From: CAADGV01 sp040290295
GTDB taxonomy: Bacteria; Bacteroidota; Ignavibacteria; UBA10030; UBA6906
NCBI GenBank assembly: GCA_040290295.1
Contig: PSMW01000005.1
Location: 1 to 64,000, forward strand
Reading direction: 5' to 3'
DNA length: 64,000 nucleotides
Shown: positions 1 to 9,979 of the stretch, in pieces
Layout: every line of letters begins with the position of its first letter
Numbering within the stretch: position 1 is the first letter of the stretch
Notes under the pieces: model-generated
The model's database searches: none
Told to the model about the DNA's origin: nothing
What the model saw: only the letters and a program-made list of their open reading frames with translations
Translations under genes and position numbers: made by a program

Positions 1-192
1 CGGCAAAGCACAAAAACATCTGGGCAACGAAAACAACCACCTGCACAACTCCCCACCTTCTGCGACTTCGACTGTCGGTATGCTTCCTTCCCTCCTGCCG
101 ACGCTGTCGGCGCTTGTAGGCGTCAGTAAGGCGTGTATTGTACGCTCCTCCGTCGCTTCAACAACCGCCACAACAAGTGTCTTGCGAGACAT
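1..192 (-). CDS. Hypothetical protein, 3' end beyond window edge
   Basis: An open reading frame starts at the ATG at 192-190 and runs without a stop to the left edge of the window (64 codons). It begins MSRKTLVVAVVEATEERTIH. A GAGGT ribosome-binding site lies seven bases before the ATG, and the start is 24 bases after the corrected stop of the upstream cupin gene, so the two may be co-transcribed. I recognise no family. The short length means it could be chance, but the well-placed Shine-Dalgarno and the tight spacing favour a real gene. Confidence 0.4.
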   Translation of the reverse strand, partial: MSRKTLVVAVVEATEERTIHALLTPTSADSVGRREGSIPTVEVAEGGELCRWLFSLPRCFCALP

Positions 193-215
193 TGAGCGAC
201 CTCATTTGCGCTCCC

Positions 216-573
216 CTATTCGTCCCTGTGTACACTCTCATTGGAAAATGCCGGAAGGCAGACGGCAATATATTCCGCGCCGAGCGGAGTGCTGTACTGC
301 ACCCATTCCCCCCTTTTCAACCATCACCGCCTCTCCAGCGCGCACATCGACAACGCTTTGACGAGTCGTGACCCGAAGCGAGCCGTTGAGCACGAGCGTG
401 TACTCGTCGAACTCAGGCGTTTGTCCCGGCTCGATCCAGCCGGCAGGACTCTGCATCCGTACGATGCTGAGCGCAGAGGTTTTGGTGTTGACTCTGCCGA
501 CGAACTCTTCGATGCGTTTCGGTTTGTTGCCCGCCGATTCGATAACGGAAGGCGACAAAATCTGTATAGGCAT
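216..573 (-). CDS. Cupin domain protein (EutQ-like), single-base frameshift
   Basis: A small single-domain cupin of about 118 residues. From the ATG at 573 (MPIQILSPSV) the protein shows the conserved stretch GWIEPGQTPEFDEYTLVL followed by a beta strand and a VRAGEAV turn, typical of the cupin_2 barrel. The uncorrected frame ends at 238 with a nonsense tail. Removing one base from the six-C run at 308-313 restores a sensible end (EWVQYSTPLGAEYIAVCLPA) that stops at 216. The upstream GGGAG supports the start at 573 over one at 597. Substrate is unknown; cupins of this type often bind small metabolites or metal. Either a sequencing indel or a true frameshift. Confidence 0.75.
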
Positions 574-653
574 AATCCGTGGCTCCCGATGGAACATGAT
601 GCGCGCCGCTGTCGTAGGCTCAGCGTTCGCCTTGGCAATCTACCACAAAAACT

Positions 654-916
654 TTACAGGACAAAATTCAGCATCCCTCCTGTTTCTTTTTCATCGGCGC
701 CCTCGAAGGCGTAGTGGATGCCGATGGCATGTTGAGTTTTGGGAGCGCAAACTGCGTGGTTGCCTTCGTCCCACTCTGAGGCGAGCCGCCGAAGAACACG
801 CTTACGGCTTTGCGCTTCTCGAAGTCAACCGTTTCTTCGGACGAAGCTTTCCCTGCGAGCGTCGGAAAGAGAATGCGGTTCCTCCACTCCGCAAGGCAGT
901 CTTTCAACGGATGCAC
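654..916 (-). CDS. Hypothetical protein, probable frameshift
   Basis: A small protein of about 87 residues starting at a GTG (916-914), beginning with residues HPLKDCLAEWRNRILFP after the initiator. As it stands it ends at 668 with a Ser/Pro/Lys tail. Adding one base to the four-T run at 737-740 (four A on the coding strand) gives a more natural C-terminus (HAIGIHYAFEGADEKETGG) ending at 654. I recognise no family. It has no signal peptide or membrane segment and the ribosome-binding site is weak, so this call is tentative. The 200 bases upstream (917-1127) hold nothing I can support. Confidence 0.35.
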
Positions 917-1127
917 ATACGTGTAACATTACGCCTTCAACAGAAACCACCCCTGTGCACAATGAACGCTTCCTCCGAAGTGGGGACGATCTTCTCGTTG
1001 CGTTGGAGTCCTGCATGAGGGAGCGAAGCGAGAAGAATGTTCTCTGCTGTAGGAAACTGTTGCTCCGCTGATGTTCACAAATGTTCTTCGAGAGATCAGG
1101 TCCATAGCACAACTCGCTTCGAGAACA

Positions 1128-1607
1128 TCACCTCGTCAAGGATGTGTCGTGCAGACGCGCGGTACAATCGGCGATCGTACTCTCGAGCGTCTCGCAATGT
1201 GCCACGCGTGTGTACACCGTACATTCACGGCAAATCGCACTACGGCAGTCCCACGATTTATGAGACGCCATCCAGCAGGGCACGTCGTGCTGGTGAAACG
1301 CTCCACACCGCGCCCGCTCATCCGGCGGACAATTCTTTATCGTCCAACAAGGGATGAGCGAAAGGAGCCGTTTGATGCCGGCAATGCTGACTTTCTCTTG
1401 GTTGATCATTCCACGGATGCAGCGAATGCGCTCGATGTCGCTCTGAGAAAAGCGACGGTGCTTCGAACGCTTGCGATACGGAATGATCGATCCTTCTCGC
1501 TCGTACATGCGAATGGTGGGAATGGCAATCCCCAGAATATCAGCCGCTTCGCCGATCGTGTAGAGCGTCGAAGCGCTGAATGTCCTCACGTTCATTTCGG
1601 AGGTCAT
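1128..1607 (-). CDS. MerR-family regulator with C-terminal two-CW cysteine cluster
   Basis: A 159-residue transcription factor. Residues 16-80 form a MerR winged helix-turn-helix (LYTIGEAADILGI, then RMYEREG and the wing KRSKHRRFS). The C-terminus is unusually cysteine rich: Cys87-Trp88, Cys93, Cys101, Cys111-Trp112, Cys121, Cys126 and Cys129, a double CW pattern that could bind metal or an Fe-S cluster. The start at 1607 is preceded by GAGGG; the frame stays open upstream to 1811, but that extension has no family resemblance. An alternative ATG is at 1595. It sits next to OsmC, so a redox or metal stress role is plausible, but that is inference. Confidence 0.85.
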   Translation of the reverse strand: MTSEMNVRTFSASTLYTIGEAADILGIAIPTIRMYEREGSIIPYRKRSKHRRFSQSDIERIRCIRGMINQEKVSIAGIKRLLSLIPCWTIKNCPPDERARCGAFHQHDVPCWMASHKSWDCRSAICRECTVYTRVAHCETLESTIADCTARLHDTSLTR

Positions 1608-1914
1608 GACTCCCTCGTCGAATAACTGCCAACCATGAACACAGTTTCGATGCCAGGAATATCTGTTGCAATTATGAGCCTTTTGTGGGAATGGTGTTGA
1701 TAAACGATAGGAGGGTTTTGCGCTGATGAGAAAATGAGCTGCGGCGATTCTCAGATTTGTAAGAGAGAAAAAAAAACGAGGCTCCCCAAGAAGGAGGTGT
1801 GACTTCACCACGCTCCATTGTGCCCATACGAACGAGTTCTGCTGGTCACCCTCATAACAACGGAACTCGGCAAAAGGTATTGGACAAGCCTCGTTGATAC
1901 TCTGTTGGCAACCG
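1608..1914. other. Intergenic stretch between MerR regulator and OsmC gene
   Basis: About 300 bases between two minus-strand genes. The MerR frame stays open through part of it, but the translation has no recognisable content. I see no hairpin terminator, tRNA or repeat here. Confidence 0.4.
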
Positions 1915-2376
1915 TCAGTTCGCGTTCGCCGCCAAAGACGATTCGGACACGTTCGACGGCTCGATCCGATAAGAATGCGTGATCTTGACGGCTTTCCTCA
2001 GCATCGCCGACACCGAACAGTACTTCGTGGTGGAAAGCTCGATGGCGCGTTCGACATCTGCCGGATTGATGTTCTCACCGAAGAATACATACTCGACGTG
2101 AATGTCGGTGAAGACTTGCGGGTGCTCCTCTTGCGTGTTGCCCGAGAGATGGATTTCGAATCCTTCCAACCGAACGCGTTTCTTCTTCAAGATCGGAATA
2201 ACATCCATTGCCGTACATCCGCCGAGGGCAAACAGCAACAACTCCTTCGGCGACGAAGCCGCTTCGCTGCCGCCGAAGATCGGACTTCCGTCCATCATTA
2301 CCCAATGCTTGGAGTCGCCTTTCGCGGCAAGCGTGATCTCCTGTACCTGTTTGACAATCGCTGACTTTTTTGCCAT
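1915..2376 (-). CDS. OsmC family peroxiredoxin-like protein
   Basis: A 153-residue OsmC/Ohr-superfamily protein, which reduces organic hydroperoxides with a pair of cysteines. Both expected cysteines are present: Cys54 in LFALGGCTAMDV and Cys120 in TTKYCSVSAML. The order of elements (N-terminal strand, SPKELLLFALGGC helix, central strands, C-terminal YCSVS helix) matches the YhfA-like branch more than Ohr. The start at 2376 (MAKKSAIV) has AAAGGAAG nine bases upstream; a 15-residue upstream extension to 2421 is open but unlikely. It is monocistronic or weakly linked to the MerR gene 300 bases downstream. Confidence 0.9.
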   Translation of the reverse strand: MAKKSAIVKQVQEITLAAKGDSKHWVMMDGSPIFGGSEAASSPKELLLFALGGCTAMDVIPILKKKRVRLEGFEIHLSGNTQEEHPQVFTDIHVEYVFFGENINPADVERAIELSTTKYCSVSAMLRKAVKITHSYRIEPSNVSESSLAANAN

Positions 2377-2729
2377 TGCGTTGTGCTTCCTTTCGTTTAG
2401 TCGTCGCTGTACTGTGTCCATTCATTCCTGCTGCGGAAATCGCAGAATCCATGCCACGCCCCTGTCGAAAAAACCAACAAGCAGACGTAGCACGTCGCTC
2501 TCCTTTTCCGACAAATGAGAGAAGAACGTGCAATTCTCGGAAAAGCCGATTCCCGCTGCGGATTACTCTGCTCATGGCATTTGATGCAGGACCAACGGCG
2601 CGAGGGTCAGTCGTTGGATGTTCTATGGATTCAAGCAGAACGGGGCGCTCGGGATGGGGAAAGACAAAGGGACACGAAGCCATTGTGTCCCTTTGTCGAC
2701 TTTTGCCGAGAGGACATGAAGCGCTCTGG
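2377..2729. other. Intergenic region between OsmC gene and cydB
   Basis: About 350 bases without a convincing gene. The only structure I see is the perfect inverted repeat at 2663-2697 that probably ends the cyd operon. Short open frames on both strands here have no family resemblance. Confidence 0.4.
2663..2697 (-). terminator. Hairpin terminator downstream of cydB
   Basis: A perfect 13-bp inverted repeat, GACAAAGGGACAC and GTGTCCCTTTGTC, with a 9-base loop lies 32 bases past the cydB stop. On the minus strand it is followed by TTTCCCC, so it could be a moderately strong intrinsic terminator for cydAB. Confidence 0.6.
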
Positions 2730-3770
2730 CTAATATCCTTCGGCGTGCAGTTTTACCTTCCCGCGGAAGGAGTAGAAGAGATAGGTGAAGTATCCGAGCG
2801 CGATGATGATTCCGATCGTCCACCACACGATGCCGACGCCCAAGCCGTAACTCGGCGCAGCGGTGTTATACACGGTTAGACTCAACGTCGCATCGCTCGA
2901 CGACGGCAGGACGTTCGGAAACAGACCGAAGGCTGTACTCGCGAGCATACCGCCGATGAAGAGCGAAGATGAGAGAAACGCTTTCGTATCGTCGCGTTTT
3001 CTGTTGAAGAGGATCATGCCCGCCAAGCCCGCAACACCCAGCAACGGGAGGATGTATCCCCAGGCATGCTGGCTGTAGTTGTTCCAGATAGCTGGCCGGA
3101 TGGAGGATGCGGCAATCAGCGCAAGGATCGAGAGAACCAGCACGCCCCACATCGCCCGCGATGACACCCGGCGTGCACGTTCTTGCACATCGCCTGTCGT
3201 TTTCATCGCGAGATAGTTTGCTCCGTGCGCCTTCAGCGTTGCCGCGGCAACCAAACCCATCAGCACGGTAAACCAATCGAGGATGCCGGCTTCCGGCTCA
3301 ACCGTGAACGAGGTCCACAACGGCGCGAAGAAATACCCGTCGGCGTTGAGCGGCACACCGCGCACAACATTGCCGAGCGCCGCACCGAACACGATGGCGA
3401 GCAGACTACTGCCGGCACAGAACGTCGTATCCCAAAATGCCTTCCACAACGGATGGTCGACGTGATGGCGCAACTCGATGCCGAGACCACGCAGCATCAG
3501 CAGCCACAACACGATCATCAGCGGAAGATAGAAGCCGCTGAACGCCGAAGCATACAACAACGGGAACGCAAAGTAGAGCGAGCCGCCCGCCGCGAGCAAC
3601 CATACCTCGTTGCCATCCCACACCGGACCAATGGCGTTGAGAACCGTGCGGCGCTCCTCTTCCGTGCGTGCAACGTACAGATGGAGGATACCCGCACCGA
3701 GATCGAATCCATCGAGTATCGTGTACATCGCAAGCATGAATGCAACGGCACAGAACCAGAGAATTTCCAT
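2730..3770 (-). CDS. cydB: Cytochrome bd ubiquinol oxidase subunit II
   Basis: CydB, about 346 residues, the second membrane subunit of the cytochrome bd quinol oxidase, which reduces oxygen to water with high affinity. The signature YTILDGFDLGAGIL near the N-terminus, GPVWDGNEVWL and the closing hydrophobic helices are all present. The start at 3770 (MEILWFCAV) is chosen over 3800 because AAAGGAG lies seven bases upstream. It follows cydA by 81 bases on the same strand, so the two form an operon, and the inverted repeat at 2663-2697 probably ends the transcript. No separate cydX or cydCD is visible in the window. Confidence 0.96.
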   Translation of the reverse strand: MEILWFCAVAFMLAMYTILDGFDLGAGILHLYVARTEEERRTVLNAIGPVWDGNEVWLLAAGGSLYFAFPLLYASAFSGFYLPLMIVLWLLMLRGLGIELRHHVDHPLWKAFWDTTFCAGSSLLAIVFGAALGNVVRGVPLNADGYFFAPLWTSFTVEPEAGILDWFTVLMGLVAAATLKAHGANYLAMKTTGDVQERARRVSSRAMWGVLVLSILALIAASSIRPAIWNNYSQHAWGYILPLLGVAGLAGMILFNRKRDDTKAFLSSSLFIGGMLASTAFGLFPNVLPSSSDATLSLTVYNTAAPSYGLGVGIVWWTIGIIIALGYFTYLFYSFRGKVKLHAEGY

Positions 3771-3851
3771 GTGCGTACTCCTTTCGTAGAAACCAATCAA
3801 TTGACTATATGCCGTGAAGATCGTTCCAATACGATCGCGAACATCGAACGC

Positions 3852-5183
3852 TCAATGATGCCCCGCTCCTTCCGTTCCGGCGTTGATCGTCTTCACAACG
3901 AGGAACAAGAACAGGACTCCGATGACGAAGTACATACCCGCGAAGCCGAGGAGCGTGAAGAGTGTGTTGCCCGCCGAAACCATCGTCGAGGTGCCGTCCG
4001 CCATCTTCATCAATCCATACACCAACCACGGTTGGCGTCCCACCTCCGCGGTCCACCATCCCGCTGTGTTGGCAATATAGGGGAAGGGAAAGGCGAGCAT
4101 CAACACCCACAAGAACGGACGCCGCGTGTAGAGTCGCCCTTTGCGCAACAGATACACACCGACCAGCATGATGGCGATGAAGAATGTACCCAGTCCCACC
4201 ATCACATGATAGCTGTAGTACAGCAAAGGAATGTTAGTGGGCCAGGTGTCTTCGGGATACGCATCGAGGCCCCTCACGACAGCCCCGAAATGTTGATAGG
4301 TGAGAAAACTGAGCATGCGAGGCAGATGGAGAGGATTGTCGAGCTTGCGCTTTTCCATGTCGGGTTGGCCGATGAGAACCAGCGGCGCGCCTTCTTGCGT
4401 TTGAAACAGTCCTTCCATCGCAGCAAACGTAACGGGTTGATGGTGCAAGACATTCTTCACTTGTCCGTCGCCTGTCGGGAATGCAACGAGAATCGAGGCA
4501 ATCGCGCCCGCGATCACGCCTGTACGCACGAACAGTTTTCCGTACTCTTCGTTCCTGTGCGCAAGCAGATAGAACGCACCCACCGCCGCCATGACGAACG
4601 ACGCTGTCACCACAGAGCCCATCATGCTGTGCGTGTACTGCCAGAGTATCCAGGGGTTGAACAACAATCCCAAAAAACTGCTCAATGCAACGGTGCCGTT
4701 GGTTTGCACCTCGTAGGCAACGGGATGCTGCATCCACGCGTTCGTCGCAATGATAAGGTAGCCCGACACCCACGATCCGAGGAACACCATGAATGCCGAG
4801 AAGAAATGTAGTTTGGGACTGAGCCGCTTTTCACCGAACAAGAACAGTCCGAGAAAACTCGACTCCAGAAAAAAGGCAAAAACCCCCTCCATCGCGAGCG
4901 TCTGGCCGATAACGCCGCCGGCGAATGCGGAGAACCGCGCCCAATTCGTGCCGAATTGGAACTCCATCGGAATACCGGTAACGACGCCGACCGCGAAGTT
5001 GATGGCAAAAATCTTTGCCCAGAACCGCGCAGCGCCGTTGTAGATTGGGTTGCCCGTTCGCACCCCTCTCCACTTCAGCACAACGATTAGCGACGCCAAA
5101 CCCATCGTGAGTTGCGGAAACAGATAGTGGTAAGTGATGGTGAAAGCGAATTGAAGGCGATGAAGCAGAAGTGCATCTTCCAT
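3852..5183 (-). CDS. cydA: Cytochrome bd ubiquinol oxidase subunit I, short Q-loop type
   Basis: CydA, 443 residues, carries the three hemes of the bd quinol oxidase. Ligands are visible: His19 (ITYHYLF) for the distal heme, a His in YTHSMMGS and a Met in YYSYHVMVGLG for heme b558, and the two acidic residues of AMEGVFAFFLESSF in the proton path. The GRQPWLVYGLM motif is present. The protein is well short of the roughly 520 residues of the E. coli subunit, mostly in the periplasmic Q-loop, so this is the short-loop (CIO-like) class. The start at 5183 has AGGAG upstream; the open extension to 5237 is ignored. Forms an operon with cydB. Confidence 0.96.
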   Translation of the reverse strand: MEDALLLHRLQFAFTITYHYLFPQLTMGLASLIVVLKWRGVRTGNPIYNGAARFWAKIFAINFAVGVVTGIPMEFQFGTNWARFSAFAGGVIGQTLAMEGVFAFFLESSFLGLFLFGEKRLSPKLHFFSAFMVFLGSWVSGYLIIATNAWMQHPVAYEVQTNGTVALSSFLGLLFNPWILWQYTHSMMGSVVTASFVMAAVGAFYLLAHRNEEYGKLFVRTGVIAGAIASILVAFPTGDGQVKNVLHHQPVTFAAMEGLFQTQEGAPLVLIGQPDMEKRKLDNPLHLPRMLSFLTYQHFGAVVRGLDAYPEDTWPTNIPLLYYSYHVMVGLGTFFIAIMLVGVYLLRKGRLYTRRPFLWVLMLAFPFPYIANTAGWWTAEVGRQPWLVYGLMKMADGTSTMVSAGNTLFTLLGFAGMYFVIGVLFLFLVVKTINAGTEGAGHH

Positions 5184-5355
5184 AGTCTTCTCCTGAATGA
5201 AATACACAACGAAATGGCGAATGCAATGTAGGGACAAAGCGCGTAGAGTTCAACGAGCCGAGGCGCGAATGTTTCGGTGCAATCCGCCATGGGACAGAAG
5301 GTTCATGTGGGAGAGTGCACGCCTTGTGTTCTACCGAGTGCGACCCCAAGCGGAC

Positions 5356-6842
5356 TCACTCGCCGCGTCCGATCGGATATTTCCCTCGTCGTCGCAGTCC
5401 TACAAATTGATCGTACTTCACCAATCCCCACTGCGATTCCGGCTCCAGCAATATCGCAAGCAGGTGGGATTGAAGCTGGGATGTCGGAACGATGAACCAT
5501 CCCGGTTGAACGCGTACCGTGGTGGTATTCTTTTTCACCAACAACAACGGCAGCGTATCACCTTCGATAACGGATGCACCAAGACTATCCACGTGATAGA
5601 ACCCGATGCGCATACTCATCGCACGTCTCGTCGTGTCGATCGTGACGTGATGGCGAAGCAGAAGCTGCACCACTGTCGTGTCCTGCGGCTCGATGATGTA
5701 CGACGCCGGCAGCGTGACGGCGTACAGAAGGTGAACTTCTCCTCGATAAGGATGGACGCGCCTGGGGTGTATCGTTCGACGTCTGAACCTGCTGCACAGG
5801 AATGACCATCTCGTTCGTGCTCGAGACGTGATCCATACGAAGAGCGACGGTACGACTCGCCGGCACACTCAACGCACGGCGTTCGCTCTCGATTATGCGC
5901 CGAATGTCCTCTGCATGAGTCGCACAAATGCGTAACAACGCTTCGACGGATGCCAACTGCGATTTCGCCCCGCGCTCCAACTGATCTTCCAGCGTGCGCC
6001 ATTTCCTCCCCTCTTGAATGAACGACACGGTGCCAAGAACGCCGAAGCTTTGCCGACCGTCGTTGATCTCCGTCGTGCTATGGCGGATGTACGATTGCGG
6101 TGAGCCGACGATGTATTCATGAAACGAGTAGCCGCATTGCTGCATGTGCTTTTGCATGAAAGGAAAGATGATCTCGTGCTGCAGTCTTCTGTATGGAATG
6201 CGGCGTGTTCAGATTCGTCAGCATGCCCAACTGCACATCCCCGGTTTTGATGAAGCCCGCCTCTTTCCACTCTGTGCTGAACGATCCGTACTCATGAATA
6301 TCCATCGTTACCTCCGGAAGCCAGTGCCAGAACACGTCGTGCAGCGCCTTGGTCTCCGGCGAAGTGAGTAGCACATGGTTGCGATTGAGGTCCACGCCAT
6401 CCGCCGTGCGGCGTTGTTGCAGTATCGCACCGTCGGGATTCATCTGCGGCACAATCAGGAGGTCGATCATTTGGAGGACGCTGTCGAGCATCCCGGACGA
6501 AGCGCGGGCTATGAGCATGGTCAGCGCTTCTTTGCCCGACGGCTCATCGCCGTGCTGTTGTGCGAACAACAGGACGCGAAGTTTCTTGCGATCGCTCCCG
6601 AACGGCGGCGTACGCGTGATACTCACGAGCGAGACGTTCCTGCCGTTCTTCGTTCGAGCAATGTGCTGAACAGTAATGCCGCGTCCGTTTTCGATACAAT
6701 GTAAAAAGGATTGCACGTCCTCGTACGATGTCAGCTTGGTGAAGCCGTTCACCTCCACGGGCGCCTGTGGCTGCACACCGGCGGACAAGTGGGCGATGCA
6801 AAAGATGAAGACGAGTGCTGGAAGGTGGATCGTTGGTTTCAT
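5356..6842 (-). pseudogene. Secreted M14-family zinc carboxypeptidase, two frameshifts
   Basis: One carboxypeptidase gene spread over three frames. The first part (6842 to about 6170) has a signal peptide and the M14 zinc site: FAQQHGDEPSG with the His and Glu ligands, DLNRNH with the substrate-binding Arg, and TMDIHEYG with the third ligand. The reading then shifts near 6160-6180 into a frame containing QKHMQQCGYSFHEYI and GTVSFIQEGRK, whose Glu may be the catalytic residue. It shifts again near 5750-5800 into a frame ending at 5356 (LPASYIIEPQDTTVVQLLL). All zinc-binding and many structural residues are intact, so either recent inactivation or indel errors. It would hydrolyse peptides outside the cytoplasm. 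Confidence 0.8.
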
Positions 6843-6918
6843 GTCGGTGTTTTGTCTGTACTCTCCTCATTGTTTTTTTTCCGTCCCCCTTTCGACCGCA
6901 GGCTTGAATGATCGAGCA

Positions 6919-8913
6919 CTATCGTAGTAGCAGGAGTTTCCTGGTCTTGATGAAACTTCCAGACTGCAGTCGGCAAAGATACACTCCGCCTGACAATCCA
7001 GAAGCATTCCACTGCACCTCGTAGGTTCCGGGCTGCATCACCTGATCCACCAGCGATGCAACCTCGCGTCCCAAAACGTCATACACTCGTAGGGACGTAT
7101 AATCAAACATCCCAAGAGTGAACTTTATGGTTGTCCTCGGATTGAACGGATTCGGATAATTCTCCAACACATCCTGTGGCGTCGACATAGATTGTTGCAG
7201 TTCAACCGTCGTGATGACCTCGCCTGTCAGCGCATTGAATCGCGCGTCGCCTGCCAACACGTGCACGGTCGCTCCAACGATTGCCGCCGACTGCCGAGGA
7301 CCAATACTGCCCGGCGCGCGAGAGGTGGAGAAGTCAACACTCGTCGCTTGGCGTGCATCGACAGGCACGACGGGTGTAGGACCCACCGACTGCACAATGC
7401 CTGTCGGCGAGATGGTTGCATACCTGCCTTCATCGAGATAGATGCCCGTCTTGCATTCACTCCGTGCCATTCCCCATATCAATCCTGTAGAGCGATTCTC
7501 GTCGAACACCGATGATTCGAAAATGAGCGGCATGACAAGCAGGTTGCGCAGAGCTTTCATGCCGTTACCCAACACCAACTTGCCCAAATACGCAGCATCT
7601 TCTTCCAACTCCGTGCGGAACACCACCCTGCTGCCGGCCAGCTTCGCATCATGATAGGCATAGGCAACTGCAACACCACCGGCAAACTTCGAGCGCAGTG
7701 CCTGCCCAACGAGCGTTGTCGAATCGGTATAGGTGGGAAATTGTTCGGAAAGATTCGCCGTGAAGACGATGCCGTTCGCTTGTGCGATTGCCGCCGCGTA
7801 GGACGGAGTGTTCGTGCTCGTTGCATCGAGCAACACCAGCGCGGTGTTGACAGCACCGCGCGCAACGAGACTGTCAACATAGCGCTGGCCCGCTGCACCC
7901 GCAGCCGGTGGAGACACAACCACGAATCGCATCGCTATCCCTCCTGCCGACTGGATAAACTGCGACAAGCCTGCAGCCGAAGGGAACGCATCGCCGAAGA
8001 GGGTGACTGCATTGACAGCAGGTTCGTTCGTTCCGGAGATCAGCGCCGTGGCGGAAGGCGGCACCTCCGTAACGACGTGGTGGACGAGATCATACTTGAA
8101 CCGTGCGACAAGCGCATCGTAGCGAACCGAGGTAAACACCAGCGGCTGAAGTGGCTCGACCGCACGATCGCATGCTGTTCAGGATTAAAAATTGACTGAC
8201 CCCGACCCCATCACATGACCGACCATCGTCGGTTCCACGCAGAGCGCTGTTTGGTCTTCGAGACCGATGCCGAGGACGCGTCTGCCGTTCTCCGCCAATA
8301 TTCTTCCCAGCAAAGTAAGCAGTCGCCCAAACCGCCCGCGTTCGTGGAAGTGTGTGTCGATCAACGTACTGGGAAGAAGCCTGAGGAAATCCGACGTTAT
8401 GCGCAACGTTGTTGAACGAGGATTCCGAAGAGCATCGCGCGAGACAGCCGATCCGAATCGCGCATCGAACACAAACTCGCTCACAATCATGGCGCCTGCA
8501 CTTGTTCCCGCAACAACCCCTCCGTCGAGAAAGACTTCGCGTATTGCCTGCTCGGTGAGTGTGCCGCGCCATCGGCTCACGTATTCCCACTGATCACCCC
8601 CTTTGATGAACACACCACGACACGAACGAATCGCGCGATACGTTGACGAATCGTTTGCGACTGATGCGTTTGGAATGGTGACGTTGAACGCGGAGGCCGC
8701 GCCGAGCGACATGACATAATTGGGAAGCCACGACGATTGCGTCGTCGTGGCTATGATGATGATATTGTTGCTATGGGCTTTCTGAACGATCCAAGCGTAC
8801 GGTGCATCCGACCAAGAGTTATAGTTCTCGCTTCCTCCTCCAATCACACAAAGGGAGCCTTGCGCGAAAGCTGATCGCACGAAAATAAGTACCGTCAGAG
8901 CCGTCCTCCACAT
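6919..8913 (-). CDS. Secreted cyanophycinase-like S51 peptidase with T9SS sorting domain
   Basis: A secreted protein of about 665 residues. After a signal peptide, residues 20-240 form a peptidase S51/cyanophycinase domain with nucleophile Ser138 in AGTSAGAM and the later DTHFHERGRFGRL motif. The C-terminal 80 residues are a T9SS sorting domain (NYPNPFNPRT, VLGREVASL, GGVYLCRL). As written, two in-frame stops near 8185 and 8179 split it. Dropping one A from the run at 8187-8191 and adding one C at 8160-8161 turns the nonsense stretch into VNFNPEQHAIVRVEPLQP, which joins the two halves. The start at 8913 has GGGGGAG five bases upstream. It follows the PorV-like gene by 14 bases. Confidence 0.8.
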
Positions 8914-8927
8914 CGTCACTCCCCCGA

Positions 8928-9968
8928 TCAGAACACCATCCCCAGGGAAATGCGGTGCACGTTCGGCAAGAGCTGATAGGTGGTGTAGGCATAGTCGAAT
9001 CGCAACGCCACGTCGCCGAGTGGTGCTTCGATACCGGCGCCGAGCGTCGCCCGCTCGATGTCGTAACCGAAACGATAGCCTCCACGCACAGCCACGCGCT
9101 CGAAGAGGCGCAACTCGCCACCAAGATTGAGCCGCTCATCGTTGTCGTTCGGATGCGTGACATCTACCGCAACGAGGAAGCGCATGTCTTCCGTATCGAA
9201 GGGGGTCATCGCCACACCGACTTGCTAGTGAAGCGGCAGGGGATAGTCTTCCGCCGCCAATTCGCTCGGAGCGAGTCGGTTGTACGTCAACGTCGAATCT
9301 TTGTCGAATTTGAAGCGGAGATCGCGCCCGTTGTACTTCATATCGGCGCCGAAGTTTGTCATGCTCATCGCAAGGGTGAGATCGCGAAAGCCGATGCGAT
9401 ACTGCGTACCGACGTCGAAGGCGAAGCCGGTGGCGCTCTCATTCCAGATGCGCTGGTTCACGTACTTCGCCGTCACGCCGAAGCTGAAACCCTCCGTCAA
9501 GCGTCGCGCATAGCTGACGCCGATCATCAAGTCTTGCGCATCGAAGAACTCACCCGTTCCGTTCGGCTGTAGCTCGGTCGTTACTTCCATCTTGTCTATC
9601 GTCAACACGGCAACAGACGCGCCGAAGGTACCGACGTGTTCGATGGTGTGAACGAACGCGGCGTGGCTGAGGGCGATCCCCGCTCACCATTGCGTGTGCG
9701 AAACGCTGAGGTCGTTTGCGGCGATATGCACGATGCCCGCGGGATTCCAGAACAGCGCGGTGGCATCGTTTGCCTGTGCAACGTAGGCACCCGCCATCGC
9801 CGCAGCGCGCGCACCGACGGGGATTTTCAAGAACTGCGCACCGGCTGTTCCGAGATTCGGGTTCTGCGCACGCGCCACTCCCCACATCATCGCCAACACA
9901 CTACTCGTCGTCAGTATCCATGTTCTGCACGATGCTGTTCTCCGTCGAGAGAAAAATGGTGTTCGCAT
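8928..9968 (-). pseudogene. PorV/PorQ-family outer-membrane protein, two in-frame stops
   Basis: A single frame of about 347 codons encoding a PorV/PorQ-type (UPF0164-like) beta barrel. PorV is an outer-membrane component of T9SS that delivers cargo to the attachment complex. Signal peptide, then GAQFLKIPVGARAAAMAGAY and ALFWNPAGIV (hallmarks), then VSYARRLTEGFSFGVTAKYV and the final FDYAYTTYQLLPNVHRISLG. The frame is broken by TGA at 9684-9686 and TAG at 9225-9227, with homologous sequence continuing in the same frame after each. These may be errors or recent nonsense mutations. It lies between the large cargo gene and the S51 gene, a typical T9SS cargo neighbourhood. Confidence 0.8.
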
Positions 9969-9979
9969 GGTCTGTCCTC

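Noticed and set aside
3183..4811. 542-codon plus-strand open frame opposite cydB and cydA
   Set aside because: It is antisense to clear bd oxidase genes and has low-complexity Glu/His/Arg content.
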